A stretch of 32,480 bases of DNA from positions 1 to 32,480 of the forward strand of contig ALAO01000016.1 in the NCBI GenBank assembly GCA_000307955.1, written 5' to 3'. Shown here piece after piece: positions 8,840 through 15,592 of this stretch. The notes beneath the pieces are model-generated. The model saw only the letters and a program-made list of their open reading frames with translations, had not been told where the DNA came from and searched no databases. A program made the translations under genes and the position numbers. Within the stretch, counting starts at the first letter, position 1. Each line of letters begins with the position of its first letter. Source of the stretch: Solidesulfovibrio magneticus str. Maddingley MBC34 (GTDB taxonomy: Bacteria > Desulfobacterota > Desulfovibrionia > Desulfovibrionales > Desulfovibrionaceae).

Positions 8840-10813
8840 CTAGGCCAGGAGCGCCCCCGGAGCCGGCGGCCGGGCGAAAAGGGCCAGGAGCCGGTCGTTG
8901 ACCTCCCGGCCGGAAAGCGTGAGCGGCAGCCGCCAGCCGAAGCCCGTGTCGGCGATGCGCTCGCCCACGGCCCCGATGTCGAAGCCGACGGTCCATAGTC
9001 CGGCCCGCCAGGCTTCGGTCAGGGCGTAGCACCAGGTTTCCGGCCACACCGACAGGCAAAGCGCCGCCTGGCAGCCCAGTTCCCGCACCACGCCCTCGGC
9101 CTCGCCTTCGTCGTAGCGGCCGGTGACGAACACTCGGCCCGTGCCGAACAGCGCGAAATCATCCTTGGTGAACCCGGCCACGGCAAAGGACAGCGGCAGC
9201 TCGCGCCGGGCCGCGTCCCGGGCCATGGCCAGCAGCACGTCGTAGCCCTTGTGGGAGCCGATGGCCCCGATGAGCGCCAGTTGCAAGGGCGTGCGGCCGT
9301 CCCAGGGGAGAAACGCCGGGGGGGGCGGCAGGGCAAAGACCGGCTCGGGATGGGGCGCGACCACAACCGGCGCGTCCGGAAAATGCCGGGCCAGGCGGCC
9401 GGCCGCGTCCCGGGAGGGGGCCAGCACCCGGCCGGCCCCGGCCAGGAGCCGGGCCGAGCGGGCGACGAGCCGCGGCGCGGGCGGCAGATCGTTTTCCAGG
9501 GGAACGCCTGCCGCCACGCAGCGCAGGCAGGCCTCGGGAGCCGGCTCGTCGCAGGGCAGGCCGGTATCGTTCAAAAGCGTGATGCGCGGGCAAAACCAGG
9601 CATGGTCGTGGATGCGGGCCTCGTAGGGCAGGCCCAGGGCCTCGGGCAGGGACAGGGCGAGCTCCGGCAGATCGAGGAAATGGTGGATGACGACGCCGGC
9701 CGTGCCCAGGGCGCGCAGATCGGCCAGAAGCGCCGCCCATTCGTCCGGCAAGGCGTAGACGAGGTTTGGCGTGTCCGGCGCGCCGGTCAGGGTCAGGCGC
9801 ACCCGGTTGTCCGGCTCGGTCTGTTCGCCCGACCGCGGCGAGGCGGCATGAGCGGCCGGGACGAGCAGCCCGGCGTCGTAGCCGAGCGCCGCCAGCTCGG
9901 CCGCTTCCTCGGCCAGCCGCCGGGCCGTGCCGCCGTCCAGGCCGTGGCACAGGCGCAGGATGAGCGGCGCGCGGGTCGTGCGGGCAAGGCGGGCCATGTC
10001 CGCCGCCCGGCGCAGGGGCAGGGCCGGATCGCGCCGGGTGAAATCGGCTATGAGGCCCAGGTAGTCGGGATGGCGCGCGGCCAGGGTCGCCAGATTGCGG
10101 GCCAGGGCGGCGTCTTTCGTCGCCCCGAAGGAGGCCCCCCCGGCATGGACGACGTTGACGTCGGCGCAAAGGACGTTGCGCCGGCCCGACGCGGCGGCCC
10201 GGCGGCAGAAATCGTTTTCCTCGCCGTAGCCCCGCTCAAAGGCGGCGACGTCGAAATCGCCCACGGCGGCCAGGGCGTCGCGGCGCAGGTACAGGCAAAA
10301 CCCGACGCCCGTGGGGATGTCGCAGGTCCGGCCGGCGTTGACCCGGGCCAAAAGCGCGTCCAGGGCGGCCGGGGCGATGTCGCCGGGCAGGGGATTGTCG
10401 GCGTTGAACGTCGGATAGGAGCAGATGGTGGCGTTGTTGGAAAAGGGCGTGGCCGTGGCGATGTCCGGGGCGCTGTAAGCGGCGGCGGCCAGACGGTCGA
10501 GCCAGCCGTCAAAGACCAGGGCGTCGCTGTTGAGCAGCACCACGTCGTGGGCCGGGCCGTAGGCCATGCCCCGGTTGGCCGAGGCCGGGAAACCGAGGTT
10601 GGTCGCGTTTTCGAGCAGGATGGCGCGGCCGGTCTCGGAGAGCTCGCGCAACCAGTCGGCTAGGCGGGGATCGGGGGAGGCGTCGTTGACCACGATGAGC
10701 CTGGGCCGCACGCGCCCGGCGGCGCGCAGGACCGATTGCAGGCAGGCCCGGGTTTCGGCCAGGCCCTTGTAGACCGGGACCACCACGTCGACGACGGCGG
10801 GCGGCTTACGCAT
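8840..10813 (-). CDS. Bifunctional GT2-GT4 glycosyltransferase
   Basis: This 657-residue protein joins two glycosyltransferase modules. The N-terminal GT2 (about 6-270) begins VDVVVPVYKG, has the nucleotide-binding VVNDAS and the acidic LLNSDALVFDGWL, and ends with YGEENDFCRRA. The C-terminal GT4 part (about 290-657) has a cysteine-containing segment, HDHAWFCP followed by CLRC, often seen in this group. It also has a Rossmann half starting LALIGAIGSHKGYDVLLAMA. There are no membrane segments, so it probably acts in the cytoplasm on a lipid- or protein-linked glycan. It overlaps the upstream TPR-like gene by 8 nt. Donor and acceptor cannot be told from sequence. Confidence 0.88.
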   Translation of the reverse strand: MRKPPAVVDVVVPVYKGLAETRACLQSVLRAAGRVRPRLIVVNDASPDPRLADWLRELSETGRAILLENATNLGFPASANRGMAYGPAHDVVLLNSDALVFDGWLDRLAAAAYSAPDIATATPFSNNATICSYPTFNADNPLPGDIAPAALDALLARVNAGRTCDIPTGVGFCLYLRRDALAAVGDFDVAAFERGYGEENDFCRRAAASGRRNVLCADVNVVHAGGASFGATKDAALARNLATLAARHPDYLGLIADFTRRDPALPLRRAADMARLARTTRAPLILRLCHGLDGGTARRLAEEAAELAALGYDAGLLVPAAHAASPRSGEQTEPDNRVRLTLTGAPDTPNLVYALPDEWAALLADLRALGTAGVVIHHFLDLPELALSLPEALGLPYEARIHDHAWFCPRITLLNDTGLPCDEPAPEACLRCVAAGVPLENDLPPAPRLVARSARLLAGAGRVLAPSRDAAGRLARHFPDAPVVVAPHPEPVFALPPPPAFLPWDGRTPLQLALIGAIGSHKGYDVLLAMARDAARRELPLSFAVAGFTKDDFALFGTGRVFVTGRYDEGEAEGVVRELGCQAALCLSVWPETWCYALTEAWRAGLWTVGFDIGAVGERIADTGFGWRLPLTLSGREVNDRLLALFARPPAPGALLA

Positions 10814-11579
10814 GGCCGACCTCGGTCGGGCCGGCGGCCAGGGGCGAGCCGAAAAGGGGAATGCCGTCGTCGGCCCGCACGACTTCGAGCATGGCGGCGT
10901 CTAGGCCTGCCGGCAGGGGCAGCCGGAAGCCGCCAAGGGCCGGGAGGCCGGCCAGGGGCGTAGCGGCGACGCGGCCCAGGGGCAGGTCGTCGGCCAGGAC
11001 AAGGACTTCCGGGAGCGCGGGAGAGCAGCGGCGCAGGCAGCCCGTGACGGTCGCCCCGTCGCGCCAGGCCGCGCCCCAAGCCTGGCCGCCAAAGCAGGCG
11101 TCCAGGAGTCCGGCGGCGAGCCGCAAGGTTTCCAGGCAGTCCGGGGCGCGAAGCAGGGCCACGGCGGCCGGCAGTCCGGCGGCCGGCCGGTTGGCCGCCA
11201 GGGCGGCCCGGACGGCGGCCAGGTTGGCGGCGAGGTCTCGCGGGGCCAGGGCCACGGCGGCCAGGGCTTGGTTGAGCGCCTCGTCGGGAAAGCCGGCGTC
11301 CATGAGGGCGTTTGTCGCCAGGACGCGGGCCAGGGCGCTTTTGGGGGCGAGTCTGGCCGCCCGGCGGGCGAAGGCGGCGGCGGTGGGGCCGTCGCCCAGA
11401 CGGCGGGACAATTCGATGACCATGGCCAGGGCTTCCACATGCAGGGCCGGCTGGCCGAGCAGGGGCAGGGCCAGACGCCGGGCCTGGGCCGGATCGCTTC
11501 CGGCCAGGGAGCGGGCGGCTTCCATGGCGCGCCGGGCGGCCGGCGTGGGGGGGGGCAGGACGGCGTCAGGCGTCGGCAT
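10806..11579 (-). CDS. TPR-like protein of the glycosyltransferase cluster
   Basis: This is a 257-residue, alanine- and leucine-rich protein. Residues 10-150 form repeated helical pairs of TPR type, for example AAFARRAARLAPKSALARVLATNALMDAG followed by EALNQALAAVALAPRDL. Residues 165-250 look like a small beta domain (WRDGATVTGCLRR, then VLVLADDLPLGRV and FRLPLPAG), a type that often accompanies envelope glycosyltransferases; this part is my inference. The start at 11579 has GGAG six to seven bases upstream and overlaps the preceding gene by 14 nt. A role as scaffold for the neighbouring transferases is plausible but unproven. The frame stays open far upstream, but that part is a shadow of the GT4 gene. 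Confidence 0.7.
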   Translation of the reverse strand: MPTPDAVLPPPTPAARRAMEAARSLAGSDPAQARRLALPLLGQPALHVEALAMVIELSRRLGDGPTAAAFARRAARLAPKSALARVLATNALMDAGFPDEALNQALAAVALAPRDLAANLAAVRAALAANRPAAGLPAAVALLRAPDCLETLRLAAGLLDACFGGQAWGAAWRDGATVTGCLRRCSPALPEVLVLADDLPLGRVAATPLAGLPALGGFRLPLPAGLDAAMLEVVRADDGIPLFGSPLAAGPTEVGHA

Positions 11580-12819
11580 CGAAGTCTCCGGCAAGGGTTT
11601 GCTCGATGAGCCGGACTTGGGCCGGCAGGCACACGCGGCTTTGGTCGTAGCGGGCGCGGACCGTTTCCCGGGCCAGGGCGCGCAGGGGGGCCAGCTCCCG
11701 GCCCCGGGCCAGGGCTTCGGCCACCTGTTCGGCCAGGGCCTGGTGGTCAAAAAAGTCGACGAGCAGGCCATTTAAGCCATGGGCCACGACCTCGCGCACC
11801 GGTTCGGTGTCCGAGGCCACCAGCAGGCAGCCGGCGGACATGGCTTCCAGGCACGACCAGGACAGCACGAAGGGGTAGGTGAGGTAGACGTGGCAAGCCG
11901 ACACGGCCAGGGCGGCCAGATAGTCGGGATAGGCGAGCTTGCCCAGGAAATGGACTCGCCCCGGGTCCACCGGGCATTCGGCCAGATAACGCTCCCGGTA
12001 GGTCTGGCCGCCGGGCAGGCGCAGGCCGTAGCTCACGTCGTCGCCGCCGATGATCAGCACCCGGCAGTTCGGCCGCAGGCGCAGCAGTCGCGGCAGGGCG
12101 CGCATGAAGGTGTGGAAGCCCCGGTAGGGCTCCAGATCGCGGGCCACGTAGGTGACCACCTCGTCGCCCGGTGCCAGGTCGAGCCCGAATTCGGGCAAGC
12201 GGAGGCGGGCGGCCGGATCGGGGCGCACGACGTCCGTGTCCACGCCTTCGTGGATGACCTCGATTTTGTCCCGCAGTCCGGCCGGATAGCCCTGGCGCTG
12301 CCAGGCCGTGGGCGAAACGCCGCGATGGCAGGCTTCCAGGGCCAGCAGTCCGGCGGTCTTTTGCAGCCGCACCGCGGGCCACTGGAACTGGGCCACGGGG
12401 TATTCGGGGTCGAAGGCGGCCTCGGCCCGGCCGGGCTCGTAATGGTGCTCGCAGTAGCAAATATGACGAGCCTCGGGGAAGATGTCCTTTAAAAACAGGG
12501 CTTCGCCCCAGCCGGGATGGGCGTAGACGAGGTCCGGGACCAGGCCGTCCCGGCGCAGGTTTCGGGCTGTTTCCAGCACGGCCGCCCCGCGTCGGATTTG
12601 CTCTTCGAGGTTGCGGGCCAGGGGGTGAAGTCCGGTTGGGGCTTCGCCCCAGCCGTGGTAGGGCGCGTCAATGACGCCGGCCAGGGGAGCCTGTCGGCCG
12701 GCCTCTCGGATGGCGCACAGGCGGGTTCCCGGCTGCGCCAGAAAATGGTCGGCCAGGCCCTGGAATTGGGCTGGAAAGTCGCGGTGGACAAACAGGATGG
12801 TGCGCTGCGGGTGGGCCAT
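11566..12819 (-). CDS. GT4 family glycosyltransferase
   Basis: This 417-residue protein has the GT-B fold of retaining glycosyltransferases. The N-terminal half opens with TILFVHRDFPAQFQGLADH. The linker holds a GVDTDVVRPD element. The donor-binding half starts at GDEVVTYVARDLEPYRGFHTFMRAL, and the E-x7-E region is SWSCLEAMSAGCLLVASDTEPVREV. No signal peptide or membrane helix is seen. It heads a three-gene overlapping unit with the TPR-like and GT2-GT4 genes. The 144-nt gap before it contains G+C-rich palindromes but no U-tract terminator. Which sugar it transfers is unknown. Confidence 0.87.
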   Translation of the reverse strand: MAHPQRTILFVHRDFPAQFQGLADHFLAQPGTRLCAIREAGRQAPLAGVIDAPYHGWGEAPTGLHPLARNLEEQIRRGAAVLETARNLRRDGLVPDLVYAHPGWGEALFLKDIFPEARHICYCEHHYEPGRAEAAFDPEYPVAQFQWPAVRLQKTAGLLALEACHRGVSPTAWQRQGYPAGLRDKIEVIHEGVDTDVVRPDPAARLRLPEFGLDLAPGDEVVTYVARDLEPYRGFHTFMRALPRLLRLRPNCRVLIIGGDDVSYGLRLPGGQTYRERYLAECPVDPGRVHFLGKLAYPDYLAALAVSACHVYLTYPFVLSWSCLEAMSAGCLLVASDTEPVREVVAHGLNGLLVDFFDHQALAEQVAEALARGRELAPLRALARETVRARYDQSRVCLPAQVRLIEQTLAGDFDADA

Positions 12820-12963
12820 GGCGGGCCTTATGCCCTGGCCGGGCCGGCGGTTTGGCGGTCATGCCGGTCAACGCCGGCGGTCTGCCTCCTGGGCGGCTGG
12901 CCGGGGCCAGGCCGGCAGCGCGTTTGCCTGGGGAGGGAGGCGCGGCCGGCCAGCGTGGGCGCT

Positions 12964-14091
12964 TTAGGCCTTGGGTTCGAGGATGACGGCCAGGGATTCC
13001 AGGGCGTCGCCGGGCACGGGGGAGCGCAGGAATTCCCCGTTGCGCGCGGCGGACACGGGGCCGGCGTGCAAGAAGGTTCCGGCGTAGGCGACGCCATAGC
13101 GTTCGGCCGCTCCGCCGCTGAGCTTGGCGGCAAAGCCGAGCATGGGCGCGCCGGTTCCCCGGGTGCCCGTGAACTGGGGCGGGCTCACCCAGGCCATGGG
13201 CTGCCCGTCGGCGCCGATGGCGGCGTATTGGAGATCCTGCAAGGCCACGCCCTCCACATAGAGCGCCGCAGCTTCCAGACGGCGTTTGGAACCAGGGCGT
13301 CCCGCGCCCTGGCCGGGCTCGAAGGCCACGTCGCCCTCGCCTTCCAAATGGCCGGCCATGCGCACCACCGGCATGGGGCCGGTGGGGGCGCTTGGCGGGG
13401 TGAAAGCCTGGGGCGGTTGGGGCGCGGCCGGAGCCGGTTGTCCAAAGGCCGGCGCGGGCTGGCCGAAGGCCGGAGCGGGCTGGCCAAAGGCCGGGGCAGG
13501 CTGGCCAAAGGCCGGGGCAGGCTGGCCGAAGGCCGGCGCGGGCTGGCCAAAGGCCGGCGCGGGTTGAGCAAATCCCGGCTGCGGCTGACTGAAGCCCTGG
13601 GGTTGGCCGAAGGCGGGCGCGGCCTGGGGCTGGCCTGGGTAGCCGCCAAAAGCGGGCTGTCCGCCGTGGGGGGAATAGGACAATCCGCCGGCTCCAAAAG
13701 GCTGCATGGGCTGCTGCTGGGGCGTGGTTCCCTGCGGCTGAAGCGGGTTGTGGCGTTTGATGTCCATGCGGATGCCAGTGGTGGCGTATTCGCTGGGCCG
13801 GTAGGTGGTGAACAGGATCAGGCCGCCGGGCTGGGCCACGGTGAGGACGACGCTGTCGCCGGTTTTGGTCAGCCAGATCGAGTGGGCGTTGGGAGAGGCC
13901 AAGCGGCAAGCTCCGGCGCTGCCGGGCAGAACGTCGACCCGGATGCAGGGAAAGGGCGAATTGGCCAGGGCCATGGGCGGATGTTCCATTCCCCCGACGA
14001 GGATGGTGTATTCGCCGGGCGGGAAAGGCGCCAGGGTGGCCTCGCTGGTCAGCATGGTCTCCAGGCGTGGGCTTTGCTGCTGGGAGTGCAT
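12964..14091 (-). CDS. Two-domain protein with QPAPAFG repeat linker, function unknown
   Basis: I do not recognise this 375-residue protein. Residues 1-113 are likely beta-rich, with PGEYTILVGGMEHPPM and DSVVLTVAQPGGLILFTTYRP. Residues 114-239 are a Pro/Gln/Ala/Phe/Gly low-complexity linker with seven QPAPAFG-type heptads. Residues 240-375 form a second compact domain (RMAGHLEGEGDVAF to LAVILEPKA). There is no signal peptide, membrane segment or lipobox. The start at 14091 has AAGGAG about seven bases upstream and lies 23 nt after hlyD, so the two are probably co-transcribed. Its position suggests a partner or substrate of the secretion adaptor, or a cytoplasmic adaptor for the glycosyltransferases. 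Both ideas are inference. Confidence 0.75.
   Translation of the reverse strand: MHSQQQSPRLETMLTSEATLAPFPPGEYTILVGGMEHPPMALANSPFPCIRVDVLPGSAGACRLASPNAHSIWLTKTGDSVVLTVAQPGGLILFTTYRPSEYATTGIRMDIKRHNPLQPQGTTPQQQPMQPFGAGGLSYSPHGGQPAFGGYPGQPQAAPAFGQPQGFSQPQPGFAQPAPAFGQPAPAFGQPAPAFGQPAPAFGQPAPAFGQPAPAFGQPAPAAPQPPQAFTPPSAPTGPMPVVRMAGHLEGEGDVAFEPGQGAGRPGSKRRLEAAALYVEGVALQDLQYAAIGADGQPMAWVSPPQFTGTRGTGAPMLGFAAKLSGGAAERYGVAYAGTFLHAGPVSAARNGEFLRSPVPGDALESLAVILEPKA
13427..13573 (-). repeat. 21-bp tandem repeat, seven copies, coding QPAPAFG
   Basis: Seven consecutive 21-bp units begin at 13427, 13448, 13469, 13490, 13511, 13532 and 13553 on the plus strand. Inner units are nearly identical, differing at a few positions such as ggcgcg versus ggggca, while the outermost units are more diverged. 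Each unit is a whole number of codons, so copy-number change would lengthen or shorten the linker without breaking the frame. Confidence 0.95.
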
Positions 14092-14114
14092 AGTGGGCTC
14101 CTTGTCGGGTCTTC

Positions 14115-15470
14115 TTACGGTTCTCGGATGGATTCGCCGAAAACGCGGATAAGCGGCCAAGTGATGTAGGTGATGACGGTGCGGGAGCCGACCTTGATGT
14201 CGGCGGAAAGCGTCATGCCGGGCACCAACCGGAAGTCCCTGGGCAGATTGCGCGCGTGTTCCATGCCGGTAATGCGTATGCGGCCTTCGTAAACGAGGCG
14301 GCGGCCGCTTGGGGTGTCGAGGTATTGGGCGTCCTCGGCCAGGTTGCGCAGTTCGCCGTCAAGGTAGCCGAACTTCTGGAAAGGATAGGTGTCGAGCTTG
14401 ATGGTGGCCGGGTCATTGGAACGGATGTAGCCGATGTCGTCGGTGGCGATGAAGACGGCGGCTTCCAGGGGCGCGTCCAGCGGAACGAGGACCATCATGG
14501 TTTCGCCGCTTTTAACGACCGTGCCGGGGTTGAAATTGGCGATATCCAGGACCACGGCGTCGCTTGGCGCGGAGATGACGGACAGTTCATGCAGGCGCTT
14601 GGCCTTGGAGGCGTCTTCTTGGATGGTCTGGAGCGTCTTGCGGGCTTCGTTGAGCTGATTGGCGACGGCGTTGCGCCAGTTCTCGATGAACCCTTCTTTC
14701 TCGGCCAGGGTCTGGGCCAGGTTGTGGCGTTTGGCTTCCAGGGAACCCTTGAGCTGTTCCATGGAGACGTTGGTCTGGGCCAGGTGGTTTTCCGCCTCCA
14801 GCATGGACAGGCGGGAATCCGAACCTTGTTCGTAGACTTTTTTGCGCATGGCCACCAATTCCTGGGCCACCTGCACTTGTTTGTCCATCTGGACGTATTG
14901 GCGCTGGCCGGCCACGAGGGCCTGCTGGAGTTCGGCAATTTTGGTGTTGATGCCGCGCAGGTTGGCCGTGAATTCTTCCAGGCGGCCGGCCCGCAATTTG
15001 ACCTGGCTTTCGACCTCCTGGGGCGTGGCGCCGGTTGGCGGCGACAGGGGCAGACCGGAGAGTTCGCTTTCCAGACGGGAGATCAGGAGTTTTTGATAGG
15101 TTTCGTCGACCTGGATGCGGGAAGCGTCGGCATTGGAGAAGGTGGGGTCGAGGCGCATCAGGATATCGCCTTTTTTGACCACGGAACCCAGGCGGACGTC
15201 GATGGAGCGGATGATGGAATCCTGCAACGGCGCGATAATGATGTTCTTCTCGGAAGAGACGATTTTTCCGGAGGTCGCTATGACCTTGTCCGTTTCCGCG
15301 AAGCAAGCCCATATGAACAGAAATGTCAAAAGCGCGAGGATCGAATGTAATACGAGCCTGGTTGCTCGGGGAAGAGGTGTGAGCTCCAGTTCTTCCGCGT
15401 CGGGATGAAATTCAATCACCTCTTTGGGGACGGGAAGGGAATCTTTCTTGGCAAGAAATTTCTGTAACAT
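14115..15470 (-). CDS. HlyD-family type I secretion periplasmic adaptor
   Basis: This 451-residue protein is a membrane fusion protein of the HlyD type, which bridges an inner-membrane ABC exporter and a TolC-type outer-membrane channel. It has a short cytoplasmic N-terminus, one membrane helix at about 38-58, and a lipoyl-like half (ATSGKIVSSEKNIIIAP to GDILMRLDPT, 65-110). A long alpha-helical hairpin follows at about 115-320, then the second lipoyl half and beta-barrel, ending in the typical VGSRTVITYITWPL. The start at 15470 has AGGA close upstream; the in-frame ATG at 15503 has no ribosome site. No exporter ATPase or TolC gene is in the window. The 5' third is clearly lower in G+C than its neighbours. 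Confidence 0.9.
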   Translation of the reverse strand: MLQKFLAKKDSLPVPKEVIEFHPDAEELELTPLPRATRLVLHSILALLTFLFIWACFAETDKVIATSGKIVSSEKNIIIAPLQDSIIRSIDVRLGSVVKKGDILMRLDPTFSNADASRIQVDETYQKLLISRLESELSGLPLSPPTGATPQEVESQVKLRAGRLEEFTANLRGINTKIAELQQALVAGQRQYVQMDKQVQVAQELVAMRKKVYEQGSDSRLSMLEAENHLAQTNVSMEQLKGSLEAKRHNLAQTLAEKEGFIENWRNAVANQLNEARKTLQTIQEDASKAKRLHELSVISAPSDAVVLDIANFNPGTVVKSGETMMVLVPLDAPLEAAVFIATDDIGYIRSNDPATIKLDTYPFQKFGYLDGELRNLAEDAQYLDTPSGRRLVYEGRIRITGMEHARNLPRDFRLVPGMTLSADIKVGSRTVITYITWPLIRVFGESIREP

Positions 15471-15562
15471 ATGTCCTGTATATGGTCTTATTGGCGCCGT
15501 CATCCGTAAGCTTTGAATTCGCGGCCGTTAGCGGCGGGGCAAGGTGTCCGACCTGAGGACCA

Positions 15563-15592
15563 TTCATGGCGAATGCAAGGTAACATTGTCAA
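15563..15592 (-). promoter_or_regulatory. Candidate promoter for hlyD
   Basis: On the minus strand a perfect TTGACA -35 box (15587-15592) starts right after the stop codon of the preceding glycosyltransferase gene. A weak CATGAA -10 box (15563-15568) follows at 18 bp spacing. The 122-bp gap is AT-richer than the surroundings. The weak -10 box keeps confidence low. Confidence 0.3.

Noticed and set aside
13427-13573. Tandem repeats as a CRISPR array
   Set aside because: Units are contiguous 21-bp coding repeats with no spacers, and no cas genes are present.
12668-13909. Alternative 413-codon minus-strand frame across the QPAPAFG region
   Set aside because: It runs through two real genes in another frame and is Arg/Pro-rich without a ribosome site. 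The frame used for 12964-14091 gives clean repeats and ordered domains.
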